From Lachnospiraceae bacterium (GTDB taxonomy: Bacteria > Bacillota > Clostridia > Lachnospirales > Lachnospiraceae): a stretch of 35,827 bases of DNA. Position 1 is the stretch's first letter; each line of letters starts with the position of its first letter. Of the stretch, positions 7,721 to 17,246 are shown in pieces. A model generated the notes under the pieces. The model was given only the letters and a program-made list of their open reading frames with translations, made no database searches and was not told where the DNA came from. Where the stretch lies: the NCBI GenBank assembly GCA_017396145.1, contig JAFQMS010000018.1:1-35827 (forward strand), written 5' to 3'. The position numbers and the translations under genes were made by a program.

Positions 7721-10700
7721 ATGAAGCAAAAAAAGATTAGAAGAATAATAGCATACCTAATGATAGTAGTTATAGGTATCCAGGCATTTTCATATGTTTC
7801 CCAAAATGGTGAAGCAAAGGCGGATAATGATAAAAGAGTGAATGGGTATTATGATATAGGCTACAAAGCCCCAGTGTTAATTGAAGACGAAGATGTTAAT
7901 TATAAAAGTCCTATATTAAAGGCGATAAGGATTCCTTCAAGTTATAATTCTAATGAGAAGGGACATGTTACTAGTGTTAAAAATCAGGGTATGCTAGGAA
8001 CATGTTGGGCATTTGCTGCAATTTCATCAATGGAGTCTTATGCTATAACTCATGGCTTGGTGGAGAGTGCTGCTGATATTGATTTGTCAGAGTATGCATT
8101 GGCAACTATGACTTATGAAGATAGTACATTTTCAGATGCAACAGGTACTACTACGGGGGATGTATCTTCAACAACAGATATATATAATGATTTGGTTAGT
8201 GGTGGAAATGATAATTATGTTTTCAAAACATTAACTAAATGGGCGGGAGTTTTCAATGAAAGCGATGCACCATATAATCATAGTGGAAATACCTGCGTAG
8301 TTTTTGATAAGTCAAAAGTAAGTTATATATTAACGGGACAATACTTTATTAATATGGCTAATGTGAATTATGTAAAAAGGGCTATTATGGAAAATGGAGG
8401 AGTGACATCTTATTACAATGCTGATTCTGAGTATTCAAATTCAGAAGCAAACCGAATAGAATACTATCACTATACTTATAAAGATACATATGTAAATCAT
8501 GCTATAACATTGGTAGGATGGGATGATAGTATTCCAAAAGAAAAGTTTTCTATTGTCGACAGTGAGGGAAATACTCATACGCCATCTTCAGATGGAGCAT
8601 GGTTAATAAAGAACAGTTGGGGAACTTATTATGGTGACAACGGTTATATGTGGATATCTTACGAAGATAAGACTATCTGTAATGCAACAGCATGCGTATA
8701 TGAGATTGCGCCAAAGTCAGATTACACACATAACTATCAACATGATGGGGCTAGCATTTTTGGCAACTTTGCAGCATTTAAAGCTAAGGATTATGCTAAT
8801 GTCTTTACTGTAAAGGGTAATAATTCCCAGTATATTAAAGCGGTGTCAATGGGTGTGGAAAGTCCAAATACTTCTTATAGTATTCAGATATACAAGAATC
8901 CTACCGAGGATATGCCAGAGAGTGGGACTGCTCTTCTTAGCGAAAGTTTAGAGGGAAAAACTACATTTCCGGGATACTATACAATACCTCTTGCTGAACC
9001 AGTAAAAGTAGATGTTGGAGATACATTTTCCGTGGTAATAAAATTTGATGAGATTACTAGTATGTCATCAGGAATAAATCAAAAGGTATATGTTGGTGGT
9101 GGTGGCACATCCTTTGCGGTAAATGATTGCGGGGAAAATGAAAGTTACGTTAAGATAGGTGATGCATATAAAGATGTATATGAATATGGTGAGTACTCTG
9201 TAAATCAGTCTAATTTGTGCATAAAGGCATTTACAGTAGATGAAAGCGAAACTGTTAAGTCAAGTAACATTACGTCCATTGCTTCCAACGGAAGTACTAA
9301 TATCAGTATTAGTTGGCAAAAAGTATTGGGTATATCAAGTTATGAACTTTTGAGAGCCACAGAATATAGCGGAGAATATGAAGTGATATATAGTGGTAGT
9401 GATACTTCTTATACGGATGAACAAGTAGAAAAGAATAAGTACTATTACTACAAGGTAAGGTTTTATGATGAAGAAGTGCTTTATGAGTCTAAGGTAAAAG
9501 TGGGAACATTAGAATTAAGAGGAACTGTTATTAGAAAAGCATCCCATGATAGAGGGGGAATTAAAATACAGTGGGATGAGGTTAGTGATATTGCGGGATA
9601 CAAGATATATAGGTCAGAGAATGGAGTGGATTTTGTTCACATTGGAACTGTAACCGGAGAAACTACATACTATGATGAAACGGTTTTATATGACAAGGTA
9701 TATCATTATAAAGTAAAGGTGTATCTAGATGAATTACAAGAGGAATCAGAGGATAGTAATGTTTACAGTCATTCTAAGATAGTTGATATTCCAACTAATT
9801 TTACAGCGGATAATACACAATACGGCAAGATTATGTTGAATTGGGATAGAAATGAAGATGTAGATGGGTACCTGATATATAGAACATATTACGATGCACA
9901 AGGGGTGCAACATGAAACAGAATTCTATAAAGAATTGGAGAAGGGGGCTTCAAGTTGCGTGGTAGATGTAGGTGATTTACCGCCGGGAAAAAATATATCA
10001 TTTTATATTAAAGCATATGTAAATGAAGGCGAAAAACAATACCTAAGTGAAACAAATATAGTAGTAAGTTCCATAGCTTTTCAACCGGTTTCTAATGTGA
10101 AATGGTATGCAAATAACAATATTATCTATGTGAAATGGGATGATTATGTGGTGGCAGGATACACTGTCACAGGTTATTCATTCTTTGCTTATGACAGTGA
10201 AACTGGAGGGAATGTAATAATTAGCAGAGTGCCTACAGATAATTACACATGGAGTTCAAATTTGAATTGTAGAAATGTCTACTATGTAACAGTTCAGGCT
10301 AAAAATGCTATGAATACGATTTTTACACCGGGTCAAACTCCAAGGATTAGAGTTGGTGGTGCTCTTAATGAATTTGCTGTAAATGATATTGAGGATGTAC
10401 AATGTAGTGTGCCTGGTAATGTGGTTCTAGAGGCAACTATGAAGGATGAACTTGTTAATTTTGATTATAAATACCAGTGGTACGAAACTTCAAGTAAAAC
10501 GACGGATGGTGTAGCAATAAATGGGGCGAATAATAAGACATATTCTGTAAATGTGTCAGAAGCAGGAACAAGATATTTTTATTGTGTGGTCACAGGTGAA
10601 TATAATGGGACTAAAAGTGCAACATCCAATGTAGTAACTGTAGTGGGGGTAGAGGATGTAGCGCCAACGAAGAGCCCGCAGCCAACCAAGACTGTAGCAC

Positions 10701-11164
10701 CGACAAAGAGTCCGCAGCCAACCAAGACTGTAGCGCCGACAAAGAGTCCGCAACCAACCAAGACTGTAGCGCCAACGAAGAGTCCGCAGCCAACTAAGAC
10801 TGTAGCGCCAACGAAGAGCCCGCAGCCAACCAAGACTGTAGCACCAACGAAGAGTCCGCAGCCAACCAAGACTGTAGCGCCGACAAAGAGTCCGCAGCCA
10901 ACCAAGACTGTAGTACCGACGAAGAGTCCGCAGCCAACCAAGACTGTAGTACCGACAAAGAGTCCGCAGCCGACGGTTGTTTCTGGAGATGTTAATGGAG
11001 ATGGGAGAGTTAATATTACAGATTTAATTTCGGTGAAGGCTCATATATTGAGAAAGAATAGTTTATCGGGACTTAAACTTACAAGGGGAGACACTAATGG
11101 TGATGGGAAAATCAACATAACAGATTTTATTAGGATAAAGGGATATATTTTAGGCAAGTATTAA
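7721..11164 (+). CDS. Secreted papain-like (C1) cysteine protease with Fn3-like domains and a C-terminal dockerin
   Basis: This 1147-residue exported protein begins with a basic start and a hydrophobic segment (residues 9-26). The C1 peptidase domain spans about 70-320: oxyanion Gln89, nucleophile Cys95 in GTCWAFAA, His260 in VNHAITLVGWDD and Asn298 in WLIKNSWGTYYGDNGY. After it comes a lectin-like beta domain (about 330-510) that follows bacterial C1 peptidases of this kind. Repeated fibronectin type III-like modules follow (about 510-880), then an Ig-like module with KYQWYETSS. A linker has eight full copies and one partial copy of VAPTKSPQPTKT. The C-terminal 64 residues form a type I dockerin with two calcium loops, DVNGDGRVNITD and DTNGDGKINITD. 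The next gene encodes a membrane-anchored cohesin, its probable partner. The substrate is unknown. Confidence 0.92.
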   Translation: MKQKKIRRIIAYLMIVVIGIQAFSYVSQNGEAKADNDKRVNGYYDIGYKAPVLIEDEDVNYKSPILKAIRIPSSYNSNEKGHVTSVKNQGMLGTCWAFAAISSMESYAITHGLVESAADIDLSEYALATMTYEDSTFSDATGTTTGDVSSTTDIYNDLVSGGNDNYVFKTLTKWAGVFNESDAPYNHSGNTCVVFDKSKVSYILTGQYFINMANVNYVKRAIMENGGVTSYYNADSEYSNSEANRIEYYHYTYKDTYVNHAITLVGWDDSIPKEKFSIVDSEGNTHTPSSDGAWLIKNSWGTYYGDNGYMWISYEDKTICNATACVYEIAPKSDYTHNYQHDGASIFGNFAAFKAKDYANVFTVKGNNSQYIKAVSMGVESPNTSYSIQIYKNPTEDMPESGTALLSESLEGKTTFPGYYTIPLAEPVKVDVGDTFSVVIKFDEITSMSSGINQKVYVGGGGTSFAVNDCGENESYVKIGDAYKDVYEYGEYSVNQSNLCIKAFTVDESETVKSSNITSIASNGSTNISISWQKVLGISSYELLRATEYSGEYEVIYSGSDTSYTDEQVEKNKYYYYKVRFYDEEVLYESKVKVGTLELRGTVIRKASHDRGGIKIQWDEVSDIAGYKIYRSENGVDFVHIGTVTGETTYYDETVLYDKVYHYKVKVYLDELQEESEDSNVYSHSKIVDIPTNFTADNTQYGKIMLNWDRNEDVDGYLIYRTYYDAQGVQHETEFYKELEKGASSCVVDVGDLPPGKNISFYIKAYVNEGEKQYLSETNIVVSSIAFQPVSNVKWYANNNIIYVKWDDYVVAGYTVTGYSFFAYDSETGGNVIISRVPTDNYTWSSNLNCRNVYYVTVQAKNAMNTIFTPGQTPRIRVGGALNEFAVNDIEDVQCSVPGNVVLEATMKDELVNFDYKYQWYETSSKTTDGVAINGANNKTYSVNVSEAGTRYFYCVVTGEYNGTKSATSNVVTVVGVEDVAPTKSPQPTKTVAPTKSPQPTKTVAPTKSPQPTKTVAPTKSPQPTKTVAPTKSPQPTKTVAPTKSPQPTKTVAPTKSPQPTKTVVPTKSPQPTKTVVPTKSPQPTVVSGDVNGDGRVNITDLISVKAHILRKNSLSGLKLTRGDTNGDGKINITDFIRIKGYILGKY
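10658..10975 (+). repeat. 36-bp in-frame tandem repeat coding for a Pro/Thr linker
   Basis: Eight full 36-bp units and one 30-bp partial unit each encode V(A/V)PTKSPQPTKT. Units differ mainly by synonymous changes such as CCAACG/CCGACA, with a late Ala to Val change. The repeats join the Ig-like module to the dockerin and probably form an extended, flexible spacer. Copy number is likely to vary between strains. Confidence 0.95.
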
Positions 11165-11195
11165 AAGAACAGAATTGGAAAGGTGGAATGGAACT

Positions 11196-12527
11196 GTGAG
11201 AATAAAGGCTAAATTATTATTTGTACTGGTTGTTATGATGATATGTTTTTATCAGATGAGTAGTGTTGCAATGGGAGCCGGGGCAACAATAGAAGGAACT
11301 AAAACAATAAGAGAGGGAGAAACATTTAAACTGGATATAATAATACCTGAGTCAGGGCAGTATGGTCTGGAGGGTACATTTGATTTTGATGCCAGTAAGG
11401 TTACACTTACAAAAGTTACATCATTAAGAAAAGGATGGAAGGTAGAAACTAATAATAGAGCAATAGTTGCTTATGATGACGCATTGAGCAATCCAACTGC
11501 AAAGAACACAAGGCTTATTTCGGCAACATTTAAAGTGAAAAGTGGTGTATCAGCAGGAGAGGTGATAAGTATTTCTCTTAATGGACTTACAGTGTCAGAT
11601 GGAGTTACTGAAAAACAATATGGGAGTATTAAACATTCTCTTACTGTTGCAAGACCACTTTCCACAGATAATTACATTAAGTCGCTGACAGTGTCAAATG
11701 GTGGAACAATATCGCCTAAATTTGACGGAAAGATTCTTAAGTACAGATTAACAGATGTGGAGTACGATGTTGCATCACTCAAGATTGAAGTTGTTCTCTC
11801 TGACGATAAAGCAAAATACAACATATCCGGCAATAAATTAGTGGTTGGAGAGAATAAGGTTAGTATAAATGTTGTTGCAGAGAACGGAAGTAAACGAACA
11901 TATACTATTTTGGTTAACAGAAAGCAAGATCCTAATTATGTACCATCATCTGAATGTAAACTTAAGGGCATAGATGTGAGTGGTGGACAGTTATCTCCAA
12001 CATTTAATGAAAACATAACAAACTATGTGGTATATATGCCGTTAGAGGAAAGCGGTAAATTATTTGAAATAAATGGAAGTGCAAAAGATAATAAAGCCAA
12101 AGGTGTAACTGGAGATAAAATTGTAAGTCTAAAAGAGGGAAGTAATACTTTAAAGGTTGTATGTACGGCGGAAGACGGTACAAAAAAAGAATACACAGTC
12201 ATTGCGTATGTTATGCCTAAATACAGTGGCAAGTTACCGATAATGGGTAATAACAGCGAAAATGAAGTGCCGGTTAGTACGCTTAAGCCAACAACTACAC
12301 CAGAGCCTGAAGAAACAAATTCGCCTGTAACAACGGATAAACCAGCACAAGAAGATGGAAAAGGAGAAAATAAGGAATATGAAACAGAAAAAAGTGACAA
12401 TAAAAGAGAAGAGATAAGGTTTTCGTTATGGGTAACAATCCTTTTTGTGATGCTAGGAATGGTGGCTGGAATACTAATTGGAGTGTTACTTGTTACAAAA
12501 AAATACAAAAACAAGTCACAAACATAA
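11196..12527 (+). CDS. Membrane-anchored cohesin protein with two cadherin-like beta-sandwich domains
   Basis: The GTG at 11196 was chosen because AGGTGG (11181-11186) precedes it by 9 bases; it gives 443 residues starting MRIKAKLLFVLVV, a signal peptide (about 1-28). Residues about 30-152 fit a cohesin: GETFKLDIIIP, YGLEGTFDFDASKVTL, LISATFKVK and AGEVISISL. Two cadherin-like beta-sandwich domains follow (about 158-242 and 253-338); each begins with a (S/G)I/L...S.G.LSP.F pattern and ends in G.KR/KEYTV. A Pro/Thr/Glu linker leads to a transmembrane helix (about 412-436) and a short basic tail. A cohesin binds a dockerin by calcium-dependent contacts. The dockerin protease ends 31 bases upstream, so this protein probably holds it at the membrane. 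Cohesin identity is by pattern and is less sure than the dockerin. Confidence 0.85.
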   Translation: MRIKAKLLFVLVVMMICFYQMSSVAMGAGATIEGTKTIREGETFKLDIIIPESGQYGLEGTFDFDASKVTLTKVTSLRKGWKVETNNRAIVAYDDALSNPTAKNTRLISATFKVKSGVSAGEVISISLNGLTVSDGVTEKQYGSIKHSLTVARPLSTDNYIKSLTVSNGGTISPKFDGKILKYRLTDVEYDVASLKIEVVLSDDKAKYNISGNKLVVGENKVSINVVAENGSKRTYTILVNRKQDPNYVPSSECKLKGIDVSGGQLSPTFNENITNYVVYMPLEESGKLFEINGSAKDNKAKGVTGDKIVSLKEGSNTLKVVCTAEDGTKKEYTVIAYVMPKYSGKLPIMGNNSENEVPVSTLKPTTTPEPEETNSPVTTDKPAQEDGKGENKEYETEKSDNKREEIRFSLWVTILFVMLGMVAGILIGVLLVTKKYKNKSQT

Positions 12528-12544
12528 AAAAGACTATATTTTTG

Positions 12545-12573
12545 TTGATATAGGACAAAAAAAATAGTATAAT
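12545..12573 (+). promoter_or_regulatory. Sigma-A promoter of the chemoreceptor gene
   Basis: TTGATA (12545-12550) and TATAAT (12568-12573) are separated by 17 A-rich bases. It lies 18 bases after the stop of the cohesin gene, so the chemoreceptor is transcribed independently. Confidence 0.8.
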
Positions 12574-12655
12574 CAATCTAAGCGTTATGAATTATGATGG
12601 TATTCTTCGATAGAGAATGTTATGTAATGCTATATGATGGAAAGGAATAAACAAG

Positions 12656-14371
12656 ATGATGAAAAGTTTATTTAATTTCAAAAACATGAAGATAGAAGCA
12701 AGACTTAGAAAAGCTTTTAACATGATTATTATCATTGCTTCTATTGGGGCGGTAATGGGTATTGTTTCATTAATAGTTGTAGTTTTTAACTTTGAAAAAG
12801 CAATGAAGAACTATGCGCTTCCACAGGGTGATATTGCCTTGTTTATGAATGAGTACGCGGAATGTCGTTCGAATACTCGTGGTATTATCGGATATGAAGA
12901 ACAAGAAGAAATCGATATAATGGTTGAAAAACATGATACTAGAGTTAAGAATACAAAGAAAAGATTCGCAGATATAGAAAAAACAATAGTTACAGATGCT
13001 GGTCGTGAGGCATATGATAAGATAAAGGTTGCCCTTGATAAATACTTCGAAAAAGAAGAAGAAATAATAAAAATAGGTGCAACAACAGATCAGGAACGTT
13101 GTGCTCAAGCGCAGAAAATGGCTATTGAAGAGTTAACACCATTATATGATAAATTGGATGCTGCGACACTTGAATTGATGGATATTAACATTGAAAAAGA
13201 AGAGCAGATGGAAGTAATCTGCGAAATTCTAGAGATTGGTGCCATAGTATTAATGGTTGTGCTTATAGTGGCAGCGGTTATTATCTCAAAAAAGATTGCG
13301 AAAAATATTTCAAAAGGAATTGCCAAACCATTAGCAAAACTTGAAGAGAGATTTGAATCATTTGCAGAAGGTGACATCCAATCAGAGTTTCCTACGTCTG
13401 ATTCTCAGGATGAGATAGCAGCGCTTATGAACTCTGCTAACAATATGGCAAAGCGTTTACAGACAATAATTGCTGACGTTGAGAGATTGTGCGGAGAAAT
13501 GAGCCATGGTAATTTCAATGTGGAATCAGAATGCGAGGAAGCATATTGCGGAGATTTAGAAGAGTTATTTGTAGCCATTAATAATATGAACCTCAATGTA
13601 AGTGCGGCATTAAAAGAAGTTGAAGAAGTTTCTAATCAGGTTAATCTTGGAGCAGATAATCTTGCAGAAGCAGCAGAAAGTCTTGCAGAAGGTGCAACAG
13701 ATCAGGCTGCGTCAGTAGAGGAGATGCTTGCCACAATGAACACAGTAGCAGAAGGTCTTAGAGATACTGTTTCTAGTGTTGACGAGGCATATCATCAGGC
13801 TCTTGAGTGTGCAAAAGATGCTCAAAACAGTCATAAAGAGATGGGCAACATGGTAGAATCTATGAATAGAATTAATGATACATCAAGAAAGATTGAGTAC
13901 ATTATTTCAGAGATTGAAAACATTGCAAGTCAGACCAATCTCCTTTCTTTGAATGCTTCTATTGAGGCTGCCAGAGCGGGAGATGCAGGAAAAGGATTTG
14001 CAGTTGTTGCAGATGAGATTCGTACATTGGCTGAGCAAAGTGCAAAGTCGGCTGACAATACAAGAGAACTTGTAAGTAATACATTACATGAGATTCAGGA
14101 AGGAAGCAAAATTGCCCATAGGACAGCAGATGTTCTTAATGGAGTGGTTGAAGCGATTCAAAAGATTGCAGAGACATCTAAGATGTTATCTGAGAATTCA
14201 CAGACACAGGCAGAATCAGTAGAACAGGCAGATCAGGGTATTGCTCGTATCTCAGAAGTAGTACAGTCTAACTCAGCGGCTGCTGAAGAATCATATGCAA
14301 CAAGTGAAGAGTTATCAGCACAGGCAGTTACAATGCATGAATTAGTTGCAAAATTCCAGTTGAAGGCTTAA
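12656..14371 (+). CDS. Methyl-accepting chemotaxis protein
   Basis: This 571-residue transmembrane receptor senses an external signal and controls CheA. Transmembrane helix 1 lies at about 21-44. The extracytoplasmic segment (about 45-195) is helical and charged, consistent with a four-helix-bundle sensor domain. Helix 2 is at about 192-212. A HAMP domain follows, with [18 protein letters not shown]. The cytoplasmic signalling domain has the strongly conserved hairpin tip: [20 protein letters not shown] followed by [17 protein letters not shown]. Glutamate/glutamine-rich methylation helices flank the tip. The ligand cannot be inferred. AAAGGA precedes the paired ATG codons (12656, 12659). The gene has its own promoter and a downstream hairpin, so it is probably monocistronic. 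It suggests a motile organism. Confidence 0.95.
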   Translation: MMKSLFNFKNMKIEARLRKAFNMIIIIASIGAVMGIVSLIVVVFNFEKAMKNYALPQGDIALFMNEYAECRSNTRGIIGYEEQEEIDIMVEKHDTRVKNTKKRFADIEKTIVTDAGREAYDKIKVALDKYFEKEEEIIKIGATTDQERCAQAQKMAIEELTPLYDKLDAATLELMDINIEKEEQMEVICEILEIGAIVLMVVLIVAAVIISKKIAKNISKGIAKPLAKLEERFESFAEGDIQSEFPTSDSQDEIAALMNSANNMAKRLQTIIADVERLCGEMSHGNFNVESECEEAYCGDLEELFVAINNMNLNVSAALKEVEEVSNQVNLGADNLAEAAESLAEGATDQAASVEEMLATMNTVAEGLRDTVSSVDEAYHQALECAKDAQNSHKEMGNMVESMNRINDTSRKIEYIISEIENIASQTNLLSLNASIEAARAGDAGKGFAVVADEIRTLAEQSAKSADNTRELVSNTLHEIQEGSKIAHRTADVLNGVVEAIQKIAETSKMLSENSQTQAESVEQADQGIARISEVVQSNSAAAEESYATSEELSAQAVTMHELVAKFQLKA

Positions 14372-14393
14372 TTATTACATAATAAAAGACAAT

Positions 14394-14424
14394 ATTGGCG
14401 GATGGAGTAATTCCATCCGCCAAT
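14394..14424 (+). terminator. Hairpin after the chemoreceptor gene
   Basis: A perfect 13-bp stem has arms ATTGGCGGATGGA (14394-14406) and its complement at 14412-14424 with a 5-base loop. No U-run follows (CTGTTGTAGG), so intrinsic termination would be weak; it could also protect the mRNA 3' end. Confidence 0.55.
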
Positions 14425-14458
14425 CTGTTGTAGGTATACTAAAATAAATAAAAAAACA

Positions 14459-14487
14459 TTGACAGTAAAGGCTATTTATAATATTAT
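14459..14487 (+). promoter_or_regulatory. Promoter of the amino-acid ABC transporter operon
   Basis: A consensus TTGACA (14459-14464) and TATTAT (14482-14487) are spaced by 17 bases. The -10 lies 100 bases before the binding-protein start, leaving a leader of about 95 bases in which I recognise no riboswitch. Confidence 0.7.
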
Positions 14488-14587
14488 TTATCTTATCTGA
14501 CAAAGAAGTGTAACAAGAGATATTTCTTTGTTTATTTTGGTTTTTGGTATAAAGAATACGGAATAATACAAGAATGGAGAAGGTTTT

Positions 14588-15376
14588 ATGATGTTAAAGA
14601 AGAGACTGTGTTTACTTATGGTGTTAATCCTTTCGTTAGCTGTTATGACAGCATGTGGTAGTAAAGATGAAAAGAAAGATGACGAGAAGAAGGAATTAAA
14701 AGTAGGCATGGAGATTGGTTATCCACCTTTTGAGTATTATGATGAAGATGGAACTACACCAATTGGTATAGATGTAGAGATTGCATATGCAATAGGTGAA
14801 GAACTTGGTATGGATATTGAACTGGTTAATACAGAGTGGGATGGTATATTTGCGGGTCTTGCCAAGAATGATTATGATGTTGTTATTTCTGCATGTACTA
14901 TAACAGCAGATAGACTTTTAGATTTTGATTTTTCAACTCCATATATTGAGAATTGGCAGTGTATAGTAACGCTTAAAGATGCTGAATACAAACCAACTTC
15001 TGCAGATGAACTTGCAGGATATAAGATTTGCTATCAGGATGAAACAGCATCAGATACATTTATTACTGAGTATTATAAGGATAAGGATAAAAAGCCTGAG
15101 GAATATGGATATGTTGAAGTAATTGACTGTTTCAATGAACTTAAACTTGGAAGAGTTGATGCTGTAGTATGTGATTCTACAGTGGCTGATATATATGTTG
15201 CACAGGGTGAATTCGAGATTACATGGAATCAAAAGAACGAAGCGGGTGCTGAGGCAGAACAGTTTGGTGTATGCCTTAATAAGGGTGACAAAGAACTTCT
15301 TGATAAGATTAACAAAGCATTAGATAATATGAAGAAGAGTGGAAAACTCGACGAGATTCTTGATAAGTATTACTAA
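14588..15376 (+). CDS. Amino-acid ABC transporter substrate-binding lipoprotein
   Basis: The 262-residue protein has a lipoprotein signal peptide ending in AVMTAC (Cys at about 22), so it is anchored to the outer face of the membrane. The mature part has the family 3 solute-binding pattern: LKVGMEIGYPPFEYYDEDG, GIDVEIAYAIGEELG, the NTEWDGIFAGLAKNDYDVV segment and FSTPYI. A second-lobe segment contains KLGRVDAVVCDS. Such proteins bind polar amino acids; the exact ligand is unclear. Ornithine carbamoyltransferase at the end of the cluster makes arginine, ornithine or citrulline plausible, but this is inference. Two ATGs (14588, 14591) lie after GGAGAAGG; either could be used. A hairpin at 15414-15446 separates it from the permease and may keep the binding protein in excess over the membrane parts. 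Confidence 0.93.
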   Translation: MMLKKRLCLLMVLILSLAVMTACGSKDEKKDDEKKELKVGMEIGYPPFEYYDEDGTTPIGIDVEIAYAIGEELGMDIELVNTEWDGIFAGLAKNDYDVVISACTITADRLLDFDFSTPYIENWQCIVTLKDAEYKPTSADELAGYKICYQDETASDTFITEYYKDKDKKPEEYGYVEVIDCFNELKLGRVDAVVCDSTVADIYVAQGEFEITWNQKNEAGAEAEQFGVCLNKGDKELLDKINKALDNMKKSGKLDEILDKYY

Positions 15377-15413
15377 GATGAATGTAATGCATATAATTCA
15401 AAAAAGACGATTA

Positions 15414-15458
15414 GAATTGCGCATGGCTAAGGTCATGTGCAATTTCGGTTTTTGTTTT
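15414..15458 (+). terminator. Terminator/attenuator between binding protein and permease
   Basis: Arms near GAATTGCGCATGG (15414-15426) and CATGTGCAATTTC (15434-15446) pair, including G-U pairs, and are followed by TTTTTGTTTT. Partial termination here would make more binding protein than permease and ATPase, a common arrangement in such operons. Confidence 0.7.
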
Positions 15459-15489
15459 ATGTGATCTGGTTTAGGTGAATGGAGAGAAT

Positions 15490-16452
15490 ATGAAGAAAAA
15501 GATAATTGTAATAGTTTCTATTATAGCCATATTACTAATCATTGGGTTGCCGATGTATTTTATGAATCCGGACAAAGAACAGATGGAAGGAGCAGTTTCG
15601 GAGGAGTTTTATAAAGAAATAGAAGAAGTGACTGCTGCTACGGGAAAGGAATTAAGTCCTACCATTGTATATAAGGATTGTAAACTTTTATCAAGTTATA
15701 CAATTACTTGCAAACTGACAACTCTTAGAGCAGCAAGAGAAACCTATCTAGGAGTATTTGGGAAGGTTATTAAGGTTGATGACAATGGATTTGGAGAGTT
15801 TGTTGTTAATTGCACCAAGTGGGCAGAAGTTTTGTTTGAAGGAGCTACAATTACAATCTCTCTAACAGTTTTATCAGTTATATTTGGTATTATAATTGCT
15901 ATATTCTTGGCGCTTGGTAAGATAAGTAAGTTACCTGTAATAAGCCATTTTTGCAGGTTTTACATATTCTTCTTTAGAGGTACACCGTTACTAATGCAAT
16001 TGTTTTTTATATATTATGGTCTGCCTCTTATTAATCCGGCATTTACCATTAATGACAGATTTAGCGCAGCCCTTATTACATTTTCCTTAAATTCAGGAGC
16101 ATATTGTGCAGAGATAATTCGTGCCGGTATTGAATCTATTGATAAGGGACAGTTTGAGGCAGCAAAAGCCCTTGGATTTTCATATGGTAAAACAATGAGG
16201 AAGATTATTATTCCTCAGACATATAGAAGGCTTATTCCACCTATTGCCAATGAGTTTATTATGGTACTAAAGGATGCGTCACTTACATCAATAATAGCGC
16301 TTCAAGATTTATCTAAGGTTACTCAAACAATACTTACATCTACAAATGAAGTACTAGTTTATATACCTTCCATGTTTATGTATCTTATGATAACTTGGGT
16401 GTTTACAAAGATATTTGGCGTGCTTGAGAAGAAGTTCTCAATATATGAATAG
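15490..16452 (+). CDS. Amino-acid ABC transporter permease with an extra N-terminal extracytoplasmic domain
   Basis: The ATG at 15490 was chosen because GGAGAG (15481-15486) precedes it; it gives 320 residues, longer than the usual 215-240. The C-terminal part (about 115-320) is a typical polar amino-acid permease, with LFEGATITISLTV, FRGTPLLMQLFFIYYGLP and SGAYCAEIIRAGIESI. It also has the ATPase-coupling EAA loop, EAAKALGFSYGKTMRKIIIPQ. It would pair with itself and the ATPase encoded 11 bases downstream. The N-terminal 110 residues are unusual: a first transmembrane helix (about 5-24) and about 80 mostly polar residues with three cysteines, which should face outside. I do not recognise this part. 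It could be an added sensing or docking domain. Confidence 0.9.
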   Translation: MKKKIIVIVSIIAILLIIGLPMYFMNPDKEQMEGAVSEEFYKEIEEVTAATGKELSPTIVYKDCKLLSSYTITCKLTTLRAARETYLGVFGKVIKVDDNGFGEFVVNCTKWAEVLFEGATITISLTVLSVIFGIIIAIFLALGKISKLPVISHFCRFYIFFFRGTPLLMQLFFIYYGLPLINPAFTINDRFSAALITFSLNSGAYCAEIIRAGIESIDKGQFEAAKALGFSYGKTMRKIIIPQTYRRLIPPIANEFIMVLKDASLTSIIALQDLSKVTQTILTSTNEVLVYIPSMFMYLMITWVFTKIFGVLEKKFSIYE

Positions 16453-16463
16453 GAGGATAAGAT

Positions 16464-17222
16464 ATGCCGATTATTAAAGTTGAAAATTTGTGTAAAAGTT
16501 TTGGCAGTCTTAATGTGTTAAATAATTGCAGTCTCAGCGTTGAAGAAGGAGAAGTTATATGTATAGTTGGACCATCAGGTGGTGGTAAATCTACATTTCT
16601 CCGTTCCCTTAATCGTTTAGAACATATAGATTCCGGCAAGATTTGGATTGATGATGTTTTGCTAGATGACAGAGAACACCATGTTAATAAAGTAAAACTT
16701 CCTAAAAAGGAAGTGGATAAAGTTCTTTTAGAGGTGGGAATGTGCTTTCAAAGATTCAATCTTTTTCCGCATCTTACAGTACTGGAAAATGTTATGCTGG
16801 CTCCTGTGGAAATAAGAAAAATGCCAAAGGATAAAGCAAAGGAGCTGGCAAAAAGTCTTATTGCCAAAGTTGGATTGTCTCAGAAAGAAGATGCATATCC
16901 TTCAAAACTTTCAGGTGGACAACAACAGCGTGTGGCAATTGCTAGAGCATTGGCAATGCAACCGAAGATAATGCTTTTTGATGAACCTACCTCAGCGCTT
17001 GACCCTGAACTTGTTGGAGAGGTTTTGCAGGTAATGAAAGACCTTGCTAAAGAGGGCATGACAATGCTTGTTGTAACCCATGAGATAGGTTTCGCAAGAG
17101 AAGTTGCGGATAAGGTTGTGTTTATGTATGATGGAACAATCTTAGAAGTTAATACTCCGGATAAAATATTTACTAATCCGGATAATGAAAGAACAAAGCA
17201 GTTTTTGAATTCTGTGTTATAG
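16464..17222 (+). CDS. Amino-acid ABC transporter ATPase
   Basis: This 252-residue protein powers the transporter encoded upstream. Walker A is GPSGGGKST (residues about 36-44), the Q-loop region reads [17 protein letters not shown], the signature is [15 protein letters not shown], Walker B is [14 protein letters not shown], and the switch histidine is in VVTHEIGFA. These are the standard features of the polar amino-acid (GlnQ/HisP) class. AGGAGG precedes the ATG with good spacing. The gene follows the permease by 11 bases and precedes argF by 24, so one transcript is likely. Confidence 0.96.
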   Translation: MPIIKVENLCKSFGSLNVLNNCSLSVEEGEVICIVGPSGGGKSTFLRSLNRLEHIDSGKIWIDDVLLDDREHHVNKVKLPKKEVDKVLLEVGMCFQRFNLFPHLTVLENVMLAPVEIRKMPKDKAKELAKSLIAKVGLSQKEDAYPSKLSGGQQQRVAIARALAMQPKIMLFDEPTSALDPELVGEVLQVMKDLAKEGMTMLVVTHEIGFAREVADKVVFMYDGTILEVNTPDKIFTNPDNERTKQFLNSVL

Positions 17223-17246
17223 AAATTTAAGAAAGGATTTTGAATT

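Noticed and set aside
10579-10941. Minus-strand open frame over the protease linker
   Set aside because: It is a shadow of the 36-bp coding repeat, with no ribosome-binding site.
10658-10975. Regular 36-bp repeats that could suggest a CRISPR array
   Set aside because: There are no unique spacers; the units are contiguous, in frame, and code for the Pro/Thr linker of the protease.
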